In this document: positions 23,790 to 37,220 of the stretch, one piece after another
Numbering within the stretch: position 1 is the stretch's first letter
How the letters are laid out: each line of letters starts with the position of its first letter
Assembly (NCBI GenBank): GCA_024516155.1
Contig: JAJJXM010000025.1
Location: 682,001 to 746,000 of the forward strand
Length of the DNA stretch: 64,000 bases
From: Pyronema omphalodes
Taxonomy: Eukaryota; Ascomycota; Pezizomycetes; Pezizales; Pyronemataceae
Direction: 5' to 3'
The notes under the pieces: generated by a model
Databases searched by the model: none
What the model was told of the DNA's origin: nothing
Seen by the model: only the letters and a program-made list of their open reading frames with translations
Translations under genes and position numbers: made by a program

Positions 23790-26149
23790 CTACACAAAAA
23801 GCCAATCCTGTCCGTCCCTTTCCAACCACCTCCAGCCCGTTTCATTTGTTCCTGCGCTCCTCTTCCAGATCCCTTCCAACACCTCCCCGGCATTCCTAAT
23901 ATTTTTCTGCGGCAACATAATCAATAACCTTTTGAACTGCTCCCTCGTCCATTCCTTTTCCTCCTCTTTCCTGGCCCCTGTCCCAGCAATAAAAACCAAC
24001 CATACTGCCCCTTTCAGGAACATACTTTCATCATCTATCGCTCCTAAGTGCTTCCTCAGCTCTTCATGATATGGTGCCAACTCTTCAACGGTAGTCACGG
24101 AGGGGAAGAGGGTTTCCATGGCATAAATGCGTGTGGCGAATTTATAGGCTGCTATCAAATCCAGCAGACCGGGAGGAGCATCGGGAATATCGTCACGGGT
24201 GCTGATATATGATGCCGGCTCAAAGGTGTCGATTCTATGCAAAAGATTCTGGCAGGAGGATAAATAGGTATCTGGATCGTCTTTCTTCGATAACAGCGGT
24301 GATGAAGGGGAGCGGCATTTGAGCAGTGTCACGCAATGAATCAATTCCAACAGCTCCGCAGGGCATCCAAGGAAATTATAGGCCTCCCCGTTTCTCAACA
24401 CATCCAAAAACTCTGGGATTTCAGGATCGAAAACTACAGGCTCGTTGGTATCCGCAAAAGCCAAGGTGCGGCCAATAATGTCGACTAACGTAACATGGTT
24501 CATAAAAATCTGGAGCATAGCAGCGGTGGAATCAGGGAGGCTAGGCATTTTGAGACATTCCCCAATTAACCACCGAGCACCGCGAAGGTGGATCTTCCAT
24601 GTATCCAGGCCACCGTCGAGAGTCTCGAAGAAGATAAAGAGCATGACAACGGCAAGGGTGGCTTCAGAGAGTTGGCCTTTGCGGCCAAAATTGGCGAGAT
24701 CGTGAGCGAGGGAGTTTATGGAGTGCGACTTGTATGGCATGTGGATGGTCAGGGAACTTCCACATGCATTTGCGTGGTGTCGAGCGGCCACAGCGAGCAT
24801 GCCATTTAAGAGGGCGGGGTGGTTGGCGGCGACGGGGAGCAGGTGTCGGTAAGGGTTGTCGGTGACGCGGTCGAAGAGGACTAGGTCACTTGCTACTCTT
24901 TTTTCAACTGTGGTGATATTAGCTAATATTCAGAAACGGCAAGAGGGTGACAATTACAGTAGTCCATGTAATATCTTCCTTGGCTATCTAAGTTGCGGAA
25001 GATATTTGGTGAAGGGATTTTCAAGCTCAAAGTAAGTTCTCCGGGAAGTAATTTCATGTTATTATATCGCGCTGCACCCACGTTTCTTTTGGTTGTAGAA
25101 ATCAACGCACCGCCGGTTGCTGTTGCGGTTGTTTCGTCTTCAATATCCTCAGCATGCATAAATGGCGATCTCGGCGAGTTGATGGAGACCGGGGTCAACG
25201 GAGTAATCTGGTTCATTGGCGACATGTTTCCCATCACAGCGGTTTGAGCCGGACTTTGGTTTATCAGGCTTCTTTGTTGCCCTTTTTCTCGTTCTTTTTT
25301 CGCTGCAATCTCGGCAGCTTTAGCTTTTGGAGTTTGAGCTGTTCTTGCGAGTGATTTTTTATTGTTATTGGGCGTAGTAGGACTAGTTGTACTTGTATTT
25401 GTAGAATTATTTTCTGCAGGAGCGGGGAATGTTTTCCCCATCATCTTTCCCCTCGAGGCTACACCTTTATTCCATACTAATGGCTTCTTATATCCAAGAC
25501 ATTCTAGCTTTGTTCGATTGCATTTTGCACAACATGGAAGCTGGCGATCACATTTGACTCTGCGACGACGACAGGTGTAGCAATCGGCATTGGAGGTAGG
25601 AGCAGGACCACCAGTGGGAGCAGGAGGAAGAGGAGGAATGGTAATTGATGGTCTAGCTTGCTGAGGGTGGATATTAAATAGCTGCGGGTGCGGCGGCAGT
25701 GGCTGGGCATGCTGCGGAGGCGGTTGCTGCAGATGCGGGCTATAGCTCTGATTCAGATGAAGGTTAGGGATGTGAGTATGATGGTAATGATTTTGGTGAT
25801 ATTGTTGCTGTATAGCTGCTAGCTGTCCACCAAGCTGGCCACCACGATGGTGAGTGGGAGCATACTGGTGTGGACTGGCTGTGGCAGATATAGACATAGA
25901 ATGTCCCCTCCGTGGCTGTGGCGCGACGTGCGAAAGTGGCGACGGTGGTACTGTCTGGAGATGATGGCGATGGTGATGATCTCCCAACTGTCTCAGCTCT
26001 CCCAGCTGCTCGGTCAGGTCTGTTCGGGGGATTAATTGGCTGTGGCTGTGCAGGTCGGCGCGGGCGTGGGCGGGCTGCTCCCCGCGTGTCTTTGTCGATG
26101 CTGCAAAGGCGTTGGTGGTTGGTTGGCGCTTCGGATTCTCCAACGCCAT
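23790..26149 (-). CDS. Zn2Cys6 transcription factor with Fungal_TF-type C-terminal domain
   Basis: Two exons (26149-24958, 24907-23790) give 769 residues; the 50-bp intron splits a Phe codon in MDYFEKR. The first 185 residues are low complexity, rich in His, Gln and Pro. The binuclear zinc cluster starts at C190 (CYTCRRRRVKCDRQLPC...), followed by the linker PLVWNKGVASRGKMMGK, which is typical of fungal regulators of the PF11951 (Fungal_TF_2) type. A Lys/Ala-rich segment follows, then a long helical C-terminal domain (after LASDLVLFD-like RVASDLVLFD) to the end. It should bind DNA through CGG-type half sites and act in the nucleus; the target genes cannot be inferred. The zinc cluster sits unusually far from the N terminus. 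Upstream are a G-run (about 26333-26347) and three GGTTATTTGTTATA-type repeats (about 26364-26404). Confidence 0.92.
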
Positions 26150-29100
26150 ATGCGATTGGGCGCGCGGTGTCGGTAATGTGGCGGGTCTGGTAGGTAATAT
26201 GGGAAATTCTGCGGGGTAACGTAATTGGGTTCTCGTGAGTGGTGAGTGCGGGTGTACGATGCGAGCAGTACTGTAGCGGGGTGGGGTTGCTGCCTGGTTC
26301 TGCTGCTGTGGTTGGCGGGAAGTGGGGGAGGGGGAGGGGGGGGGGGGTGATGTGCGTCTGAAAGGTTATTTGTTATAGGTTATTTGTTATAGGTTATTTG
26401 TTGGATTCCAACCTGGTAATTTGTGGTATTGTGGTATTCCAATCAGAGTATTTTCTAAATTCCAGTGGTAATTTGTGCTAATCTCGATCAGATTTTTTCG
26501 TTCGATTCAATTCGCCTCCGATTATTTGTTCAATTCCTCCCCGCTTGTTTCTTTTTGGATTTCAATCAACTCCGTTTCAGCCGTAGCTGTCGTATCGGAC
26601 TTTCTTGTCACGTGCCTTTGTTGGAGTATCGGCAGTCAATCTCTCTCCTGTGCCTGAGATGTAAGGCAAGGGCGATATTTAGTGGCGCCACTTCCAGGAT
26701 CGTCGGCTGAAGAATGTAATGTCTATCCCGACTGCAACTTGCGGCAATAAAATAGGCTTTCTGAATGGTCGAAAAAAGGTGGTTATTGTCTGAAGGCAAA
26801 TATCGTCGATCCCGCCGCACCGCCGCTGTGATGCGAGCTACGTCGCGGGTAAATTTGGAATTTGGTGGCCAACAACCGCCAACTACAAAAACTGCCGGCA
26901 CTGGCCGCTGCGTAGCGAGTTTTGGGCGTTGCTTGCTAGCTGGCTGCACTTGTTGACAGACAGACAACGACGTCCACTTCTTCAACAAAACGCGTGCTTC
27001 TTTTCCTAACAACTTCCAACTGAAATATTATCCTCAATCTCAGCGCAATCTCAATTCATACGCGTTATTTCGTCAACTTTCGGATTCAGAAACCAGCCGA
27101 ATATGATTCGTTCAGAAATGTCTGCGGAGAGGCGGCTACTTTGTTCGTCAACAATCGAAACCACCAATGTTTCTTCTTCAAACCCGTTAATCCAAGCAAT
27201 CTTCAGTAGAAACCTGACGACAGACACTTGCCGTGCTGGAATCTGGTAGTGTGGTGTGCACCTCTAGACAAAGAGGGGAATGAAGGGGAGGGCAAAAAGA
27301 GGGTCAACCAACAAGATTCCGGATAGCTGCTGCCAAACTTTCCCGCTGTCTGGAATGAACTGATGCTGATGCCGGGCCCTGGCCAAAGAAAGCAGTGCTT
27401 GTACGAGCAAACCGCTTTTTTGTCTGGTGATATTGGACAGAAATTGTACTCCGAACTCCTGGATGTGGGAAGCAGCAGGAGAGGAGTAACAGACAGCTAG
27501 ACGTTTATGATGAGTTGCTCTCGTCGTACTCTCTGTCTACGGAAAACCGGCCGAGTGTGGTGAATAAGAATCAGTGTAAGCTGGCGGATGAGGCGGTGAG
27601 TAGCAACGTAACGCTGACTTGCTATGTCTAATGTCTTCCGATGAGATGTAACGAAAGGGTCAAGGAAGAAAATTCAACAACAGACAACTGACGACGAGGA
27701 GGTAAGGTGGTGATGATAATAATCATAATAAGGCCGTCCCAGATCTTAGCAAGAAGCGCGGTAAATACGGTCCCGCCGGCGGAAAGGCGAAAGGTCTGAT
27801 TCACGCTCGGCCACCTGATGATGAATGCACTTCTTGATTGCTTGTCTTCACTATCCCCTGTCGGTAACAGATTTTGAATTTCTCCCTCCCTCCTTTTCTT
27901 GAAAATTTCTTTTTTGCTAACTTGCTTGAATTGAATCTACATTACCTGTGATGATGCGCTGGTTGGGAGGGGTGTGATGGTGCGCCGCACCCAGGCCAGC
28001 AGCGGCACGCACCAAAGAGCACCCCAGGGCCGATCTGCTTTAGCCCTTGCCCAAAATGCAAGGCTTGAAGCGAAGAGAACGTTTTGTGTTTTTACCTACC
28101 ACCACGTCAACGCTGAATATGTCGACCACCCGTCCGTCCAGGTTACTCGGATACGGGATACGGGATACCTTCACTATCACCCATGTCCCACATTATCCCT
28201 ACGTTCCTACGTTCGGCCGTCTAATCTTAACTTTTCGGTACCAAGACGACTCATCACAGCACACATTCAACACTTACTTTGGTTTCATCCTGAACCAGTA
28301 ATCTCAGGCGGCCGGATATCACATGGTTACCCTTTACGTCACCCGTCACCTAGATATCTATGACCTAGGATCAATACGATGATGGGAAGAGGATGGTTTT
28401 GGCGGGAATGTTTGGCTGGCTTCCGGTGAAAATTAACTGTTCCGTAGGTGGTTCGCACATGATGCAATGATGCACGTTACAGACTGACCAGCACTGGCCC
28501 TGAACTGATTCTGCACATAATCTGAGACTTTTTTGCTCCTTGTTCGCCACCTTGTTCGTGTCCATGGCAGCTAGGCCCTAGAATGCGGTTATGTGTTTCG
28601 ATGGACCCAAGAACCAGAACCAGAACCACTCACCGAAAGACACGACGTGGGGGAAGGGACGCGGGGAGCCAGTCCACCCTGCGAAAGAAGCGGAATAATG
28701 AGCAGGATGCAAATGCAAGTGCCGAGACAGATATCAGCGTCACATGGGTTCCGCCATTTGCATGGTGGTGGTCTGGTCTCGCACATATCTTGACGAGTAA
28801 ATATGTTGTACAGCCATGATGTTGCAGAATACCTAATCGCTATTACAGCACAGCACACTCAAATCATGGCAACGCCGAAACAAACGAATATTTATTGAAA
28901 CAGCAAAGCAATACAGCTGCAACTCATCCCATGTGCTTAGGTCTTATTCATTGACTACGCCAAGATTTGTTGCGCGCCACCTGCTACCTGCGTTTCAATT
29001 AACCACCCACATTCCTGCGATTATGAAGGAATACCGGCTTGTTGACGGATACCGCCTGAAATAAAAATCCATCTGCATGTCAGTACCGGCCATCACAGCC

Positions 29101-31640
29101 ACTGGAGAATGGGGAAAGTCCAGACGAAGTCACGATGCAACGACAGTACAACGAACGAGATGCCTTGCTTTTGACTCGCTGGAGCCGCTGAGGGTGTTGA
29201 CAGTGCTCAGGGAACTCCCCGGGTCCCGTTTGCCCTCTTGTTATGTAAGGGGAGTTTAAAGTTTGAGATAATATGCGTTAGTGTTTATATTATCGCGGAC
29301 CTGAGGGGACATCCTGCGAAAGGTGCCAGAAATCTGTGGGATCTGCAATATCTTTTGAGGTGCCGCTTCATTCTGCACTTTGGACCCAGGAAATCCCAGA
29401 GCAGTACAGCGCTTGACTCCGCGGTGTCCTACCTTCAATGGACGGGTCAAGCTTGGGTCGAATAGGCATGCTTGCCATGGGCTGTCACCGGCTGCTGAAG
29501 TGAACCAAAGGATTTTCCACCGATCTTCCATCTGTATGGTGAAGATTTCTATTGGGAGCTGTTCAATAGCCTGGATAACGTTCGATAATGTTTGACAACG
29601 CTCCACAACCATAAGACGTCATAATCCTTTATTGAGCACGTGGATTAAAGTTTTCCCCGCTCTTCATGCAAATGAGGGCGCTTTGCTAAGATAACAGCCT
29701 GCTCTGAATGGAGGACCTTTGAAACGCATCAGCGGTGGAGTGCTGGAAGGAGAAAAAAAAAAGCAATCATTATCCGAGAACTTAGACGACCTGTAACCAG
29801 GTGCAAATTTATCGTTCAACACTGGAAACAATGCATTTGCAAAGCTAAAAGAGCCCGATATTCTACAGCGTATTACACTTCTTTTCTCGTCAAATTGATT
29901 AACTTGGGAATTCGTGGAGACCTGAGTTATCCCATATCAACGGCAATAAGAATCAAGCGATTTTCGTACTCCGGAAAGCCCGGTCGGCTGCTTGGGAATG
30001 TTACGGCAGTTGTCACAAAATTGGCCTGTGTTTGGTAACATCTGTTCCACCCAATCATAGGAGTTTTAGAGGACCACAATACTCGGGGTGCGCCATGTGG
30101 TGGAACAAACGTCGGTTCGAGCGGTTACAGTGGACTGGGTATATTGATCAAGGACTAGTCATGAAAACCCTAGTTGCCAATATTGTTATGCTGAATTCGG
30201 AATTAACTGCCTGGAAAGCCATTTCTGGTGCTAGGGTGGTATATTCAACAATGAAGAACAGTAGATGACTGCTTATTGCTTCAGCCGGCTTTGAGAAAGA
30301 GGATCTAGGCAACTTGCTCGCTCTGTGCAAGTGAAAATGTGTGCCGTCCGGTAGTTTCAGGAAACAAGGAATGTAATGTATCACCCGTGGGAACCGGAGC
30401 GTCGGATTGGGAACCGCCACATGCATGGACTGTGTAATAACGTAGCCTATGGACGGCTTATGACGATTACGATCATGTGCAGGAGGCTCAGAAGAGATCA
30501 GGGAGGTTACGATTGAACACGGTACGGCAGATATATCCGGCCTCCCCGCGCCTTTGGAGCCCTGGAACACTTGCTGCTGGATGGATACCTTAGAGCTAGT
30601 TCCGCAGTTTCAACTCCGCTAGATGTCTTTGACTTCGATTTATCGAGCCATCGGAATTGATGAGAACGAATACACCAACTAGCCTCGATTCATCATAACG
30701 AGATGGTATCGTACCCAAGTCCCAACCAAAACCAACCCGATGCAGTGTTTTGGAACCACTACCGCTGCAGCTTCCCGTGAATCTTAGAGAGCCCGGGAAG
30801 CTTGTGAATCCCGTGCATCCCAAGAGGCAGGGTGGAAATACACAATTCCCATGCACACGGGTACGTACTTTAGTCTTCCCAAGTGTGCAGTTTTGTACTC
30901 ATACGCATACGCATACAACCCCCCACAACACGGGGTATGATGTAGTGTAATACGGGCAGTTGCGAGGCTAATATGAAGCTTTGGGGGTTTGGGGAGCTCG
31001 GGGATCGGGTTGTGGGAGTAAGAATAGTCTACGGCGGTTATGGCGGTGTGACGGGTTATTGGTACCTTGCCACTTTGGTATGGGATGGAATGGAATGGGA
31101 CGGGTTCACAAAGTAAGTTGGAATTGTGCAAACGAAAGCTCGATACCCGGCGATCCAAGTACAGGGTCTGGTCTCTTCAAAGGAGACAGCGGGATGAATA
31201 TTTGGGGGCTCTCCTACGAGGCGCTGTTAAGGGTCCTTCTCTCTCTCTCTATGTCACCGCAGTCATGCAATATGATTATCAATTATTGAAATTAATGTAG
31301 GTTGTAATTACTTACTTCTTATCATGCAATGATCGTCTCCCGTCGTGCAGAAGTTTTATTGATACCTCGCTACCTGAATACCAAGCAGAAGATTATAGAC
31401 GCGCAAACGGATTAATATATATGAGCCCAATCACATTGATGATTTGACCTTTGTGGTAAAGTCTCAAGCACTCTGATTGGAGTGGTTATGAGCGAGGGGT
31501 TATGATAGGGAATTTGAACTGAAGGCTGCGGTTTGTTGTCCAAGATCTTTTGTGTTCCGAAATACGCAGGCTATATCTGCTGATATAGGGAAAAATTAAT
31601 GGCTAGAGATGCCTCGTTAGCGTTATCTAGGCGATTTCAA

Positions 31641-31907
31641 TGGACGCCCCTTGAAGAAAACGGGTGTTGGTATGTTATTGACGAGAGCTTGCTTACTTTG
31701 ATCAGCTAAAAAAATGGTTGAATGGACGCCTATTCATGAACGGGTGTTTGCATAGCTTGAATGATGACACGAATTTTGAAACTATCAACTAGAATCGAAC
31801 AAATGGATATTCAGAATGTAATCTACATTGACATTATGTCTTGGGGGACAATCGTCGATATGTCTGAAGAGTTGTTAATGGACGCCTCTTCAAAATTGAC
31901 GGGTGTT
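31641..31907 (+). repeat. Three dispersed TGGACGCC...ACGGGTGTT hairpin motifs
   Basis: Motifs at 31641-31668, 31723-31748 and 31879-31907 share TGGACGCC, a variable 8-13 base loop, and GGGTGTT. In each the ACGCCY and GGGTGT parts can pair as a six-base RNA stem (with G-U pairs). Function unknown. Confidence 0.6.
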
Positions 31908-34900
31908 AACATTATCTTAATGCAAGTTCATCAATACCGGACCAAATAAAATGATTTCTGCACAGTTGATCTGATTAACAGACCATGGCTTGAACTCTAC
32001 TTCTATTTTTTGCATAAGCTGCCACGAGTGATCGGACTTTTAGCGAGAAATCAAGCCAGAGGAATTATTTCTTCTTCAGCCCTCATTACGTCCGCGGGTG
32101 ATGAAAAATAAAAAATACCCCTGTTATTACAACGTGTGATGCCACATATATTTCTAGTCCACAAGTAATGTACCAGTAAAAGGAATGCTCATTAATGCCA
32201 GCGTACCTGTGCATTTATCAAGCAAGCAATCATCATTTCTCCGTGACGTCTACTGTGAGGCTTTATGTACTGAATCCGACTACGCGTTGTTGGAGGCTTT
32301 GATGTATGTACGGGGTACATCATACATCATACATCATGCGTTTGCTTGCTGGTATCTATGGACCCCTAGAAGACCCTAGAAAATTGAACCTTGCTTTAGC
32401 TGTCGATCATCGGTGTATACAGCAGAGTGAATGTCAACAAACATACAGAAACTCAAAAAGTTTACAGATCGATTGGAAACCATCAAAAGAAGAAACAATA
32501 GAAGTCGTAGATTGGTTCAACTTGAAAATTCCATAATTAAATTTTCAGATAATAGTTTTGCCAAGAAAGGATGCGGGATTTTGATATCATCACTGCTGAA
32601 CACTCGGACATACTCGTGTCGCCTTGACAATGACTTGAGGAAGTTTTGATCGTAATACATGACATGACTATAGTTTAGGTAAATGTGCCAAGAAGCCCAC
32701 GCTTTGATGTCATTGGTTTAATATACACTAGTAAGTAAGCACGATGATCGATCTCCGGAAATTCAGAACCGACGCTACATGATGAGGTTTATTACCCATG
32801 GTGCATCATCTACACTTGTTAGCGTCTAGTAGTTGGGCCTTACTCATCACGTTTTTTCTTTTGACACTTTGCACATCATCTGAGGGGTAGACGTTAGAAT
32901 GTCAACAAACACGTTGCATGGACCATACGTGATGGCTGCAATGTGTATGTGAAGGAGTCGTAGTTATGCCAAGACATGAGTGGACGATGTTCTGCGTTTC
33001 ATTGGCTCGAAATTAGAGTCACATCTCGATTCACCTGACCGGAATACCAGAGCCGATTCAACGAGGACCAAGCGTTGAGGTTTGAGAAAATTGAGATGAG
33101 TCGATGACGTTAACACAAAATATATCTCATAATATAGTCATGGCGTTTTAGAATCAGTTAGAATACTGCGGTGTTTTCCGTCTTCTAAGGACCAGAAGGA
33201 AAGGATGATTCGGGGCTTAAAATGTATCATTGGAATACTGCCCGGTCTTCTCCGACCTCCTAGTAGTCTCGGGGGCTCCGGAAGGCTCCAAAAATGACTA
33301 TGTGCATGTGGTGATACTAAAAGTCGTGGCGTACAGTGATTATTCTGTTCGTTCTGTTTGACAGGTGTAAAACAGCTAAGCCTCTAGAATTCCAGGACTC
33401 CAGAACGCCATGTGGATTCAGTGTGTTGTCTCTCAATCAAAGTATAAAATACTGTACAACAGTCCCTGTCCAGGTTATTGGTTATGACACCGAGAAAGAG
33501 GCGGTGAGAACTGCGGAAAGGCGAACAACATCACTGTAGTACTTCATTGGAAGGATAAGGTTTCCAGCATGACGGCATGATTTTCTAAGCGAAATAAGCG
33601 TTCGTTTTGTGTAACTGTTATAGTCGAAACGTGATGAGAAGCTTTCGCACACCGGTAGTTTGCTGAAGCGAAATTGTATCTTTTTTGTTTTTGATTTTGG
33701 TTACCCGCGTGAGAACTTGTGATGAATCAGAACTTGAAACTGTCACCTCACATATAGAGTTGATGTTTTGTACTTTGTAAAACATATCAAATCATTTCAA
33801 AGAAAGTGGCGCACATAGACCTCTCGCGTGAAGATGTGTATGGATATATATGTGCGCAGCTACTTGGCGCTACCGGCGAAGATGCGTAGAAGACTACGTC
33901 AGTAAAATCAATTTCGTGAGACCATGTGGCATCGGGTGCTGGCCGTAGTGTGTCTGCGGTACACCAGCATCTGGATTGCGGGTTTTTGGTGGTACTTGAG
34001 TTACCACAAGGTTTCATAGCAAAGCGAGGTTCCGAAACATTATGAGGCTGGGAGCGCAAAGTTTGGTTAGAGAATCATCAGATTATAACTCATGATATAA
34101 CTAACGTGCGAACAATAGAGAATAGATGTGGAGGATAGATTAATCCATTACAATTTCAGAATTCTTGACGCCATCCTGAGGCGTCTGATTTTGCGAGTGG
34201 TTCAAATCCAGAGACATTCTAAGCATTGACCGCGAGCTCCGGCGATAGCCTTGTACCTCGATGTATAATCTTCTCTACCGGTCCTTTTTGAAAGATTTAC
34301 TTCTGTCTTACAATTCGTAATAGCGGGATGTACCAAGACAGAACTTGGTCATACGAAGAATGTCTCTAAATCACATTCCATCACCCGTTCGAAAGAAGAA
34401 TTAATGATTCCGCTGACGGCCCGGCCCGGAGCGAACGATAAACAATTCTATGATAAAACAACGTCAAACTACCATATTTAGACTGCTCAGATCATCTATC
34501 CAAGAATCCTATACCTACGCTTTCTCGTGACATCTGCCTGGAAAGACTGACAATGGGATTTGTCCGTCTGTGTTTTTATTCCTGATCTACTCCGATTTTC
34601 ACATTTTTCTAGCTAAGGCTCCTTGCTTCGAATATTTCCACGACATCAACACCGTCACATTCTAGGGGTTTTCGTACCAAATTTCAATGTCATGAACTAC
34701 GGAACAGCAACGTGGACGATGATGACCTAGGGACTATACGTCCAGGCATAACTCCGGTGAAGCATATCGTCACCACACAGAAAGTAATGCTGTCAAAGTC
34801 TCAGCATGAAACTCCTGGGGCACGTTATGTAAGGGCCGGGAAAGAAAGCTAAAGGTGATGAATACAACCACCAGAGAACGAGGTGCAGAAAAAAACAAGA

Positions 34901-35753
34901 AGGGTCAGCGTGACTTACAGTGCATTTATTTAGAGCCTTCTGCCAACTTAGTTTCAACAAAGTCACGAAATTCGCTTCACGCGCTTGAAGAAATATATAG
35001 CCATCGGCTATGGAGATCCGAAAAGTGAGCTGTGTAAGGTGCATCATATTGACACGACACCGGAGCGGTGTGAAGTAGTGCAGCTACTATGAAGCAAGGG
35101 AAGTAGAAAAATAAAATATTAGGCAGAATAAAAATTTATGTATGCGTACATCTGGTGAAAACTCTAAGTAAAGCTAGAACTAATGCAGAGGCCGCCTTGA
35201 TCGAGGTACGTCTACAGAAATTGACTAAGGACAACGATAAAAACTGGGGAGGACGTAAATTTAAAACAGTAGCACCAGTAGCCTTGAATATTATTCTTTT
35301 GGAGGTAGTTAATGGTAAGGGGAGTAGCTTGTAGGAGAGAACGCCGATGGCAATATTCAATTACTCAGACAGACGGGGAGACCCTATTTATTACCTGTAC
35401 TGTTTGGTATGCAGAATGCCAACGGAATACTGATATTCGAAATGTGCTATAGATAAATGACTGGTATTTTATATAATTGCTTGTCTATGAAATGGTTAAT
35501 TTGGGATTCTGACTATTATGTATCGTCAACTGTCACTTGCACGATCAATAGCCATTCTTTAAATCAAGCAAAACTAAAAAGCCCCCTCTCGCACACGGAG
35601 TGAGCGAGGCCTTCCTGCATAGCTGGCTCGTTGAAATTCTAATTTGCATAGTAAAATATTCGACTGGAACATCTCTGTCCCAACGGTCCAAAAATCGGAC
35701 ATGCAAAATCCCACACCTCCATCCTATTTGACTGTAGCATAACAGCCAAATAA

Positions 35754-35850
35754 GGGTGCGTTCGGTTCCAACCGAAAACAAGGGTTTTAACCCTTTTTAC
35801 CTGCGAAAATAGGCCAAAAATCTTTGTTTTCGGTCGAACCAAACGCACAC
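35754..35850. repeat. MITE-like hairpin, copy 2
   Basis: An imperfect palindrome of 97 bp: the left arm GGGTGCGTTCGGTT plus ACCGAAAACAA is mirrored by TTTGTTTTCGGT plus AACCAAACGCACAC. It is flanked by TAA on both sides, a possible short target duplication. It shares the GGGTGCRTTYGGTT end with 17942-18003. Confidence 0.6.
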
Positions 35851-35905
35851 TAAGACAGAAGTGAGGGAAACCATTTATTTGACAAACTCGATAGCTCGAG
35901 CTAAA

Positions 35906-36370
35906 AACGGTACCCATATATGGGGATTAAGAATGCAAAAAGAGTCAAGAGGGGTGGGGAATGAGGGAGTTTATATTGTAGATTTTTGAATACGGGTCAA
36001 AGGTACCGCTACTTGTACTATCAAGTACACAGAATGGGTAACGGTCGTCGGCTTTTGGATCCAACATTATGTCTTTACGGTATTCATTATCTGCTGATAC
36101 ATGGTACAAGAGCCGTTAGTGAAATCTCGACTTCATTGGACGTTACTGAGTGCTCCGGTTAGCACGGCTGACATGCACTGTGTTTTTGTTTTCCCTCAAT
36201 CAGACTGTATTCATGTCATAGTTGCCGTAACAGTTGGTAGAGAATAGTGTTTTATATTGTCATCGTATAACCTACCGTTAATCGAGTAATTTATAAATCT
36301 CCGGCGCCCGATAGTCGAACCACGGAACCAGACGCTTTAGCATTCTTAATCCCCAGATATGAGTACCGTT
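35906..36370. repeat. 31-bp inverted repeat around a 403-bp spacer
   Basis: 35906-35936 and the reverse complement of 36340-36370 match at 29 of 31 positions (shared core TGGGGATTAAGAATGC). The spacer shows no coding content. Confidence 0.75.
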
Positions 36371-36614
36371 ACAAGCACGGGCTATGGAGCTTGTACAATA
36401 AAGGGTTTCCAATCACTTCTCTCTTATTAGACTGTTATGCTATAGTCTTATAGGATGGAGGTGGGCGGTCTTGCGTGTTGTGTTTTTGGACCACAATCAT
36501 AGCAGCTATGATATAATAAGTGTATGTAGGAAGTTCGGAGTTCCCCATGGTCCATTCTATCAACTCCTGGTTGTGGACTGGACCGCCTACAGGTGACCGT
36601 AGGTGACTCTATGG

Positions 36615-37220
36615 TCACTGACAATCACTCGCGAGTGACTGATTGCAGGGCATATGAAGCAATTTCCGATACTGGGAAGGGTGGATTGAAGACAGGATGG
36701 CATTGGAGAGATATTTGAAATCTCTGGAGACAGCCATATTTCTGCAGCTATCGATCTGAAAAGACCAACACCCGATAACGAAATTAAAAACTCTGCACTG
36801 GGTGAGGTGGTGGATCTTCCCGCCCCCGTAGCAGTACGGCAAGCCGCCACTCTGTGGCTGAGCGAGAAATTCCCACGGTCCCGCTCTCACTTTCAGTCAT
36901 AACCCGTCTTCTTAGTCCGAGGACTAAGGTGTACCGTCCGTGCCAGCTCCAGACTGGACAGGACCACCACATGTGACCCACTCCAGCCCGCAGTCTTGGA
37001 CAGACCGTGGGGAACCCCGAAGAAGATACAGCGTGAAAAGCACCATTTTATCCTCACAAAGGAATGTGGCATTCTTATGTCTGTACCCCCGAGAAACTGA
37101 TACAATAACCTCCATGCCGGGATTCTCGTACTTCTCAAATAAAACATAATTCGCACCGAATGTTCCTTGATGTGCGTCAACAGTATTGAAATCATCACCA
37201 ATCAAATTGTACAAGCTCAT
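36615..37220 (-). CDS. Hypothetical two-exon gene (weak)
   Basis: I do not recognise a family. Two minus-strand frames (37220-36935 and 36883-36615) join in frame through a 51-bp candidate intron (donor GTACAC, acceptor GAGAG) to give 184 residues with seven cysteines in the second half (for example LPYCYGGG, GCWSF, DCQ at the end). The composition looks protein-like, but the donor is unusual, there is no signal peptide, and there is no family support. It could be a decayed gene; further frames at 37315-37644 may belong to it. Confidence 0.28.

Larger units (their letters stand above)
26150..36614. other. Long non-coding region
   Basis: About 10.5 kb without a gene I can support. Reading frames are short, lack signal peptides or motifs, and several overlap on both strands. 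It contains three related hairpin motifs (31641-31907), a MITE-like hairpin (35754-35850) and a 31-bp inverted repeat (35906/36370). Confidence 0.5.

Noticed and set aside
34195..34210. B-box-like GGTTCAAATCC as a tRNA or SINE
   Set aside because: No A box at a suitable distance and no pairing acceptor stem.
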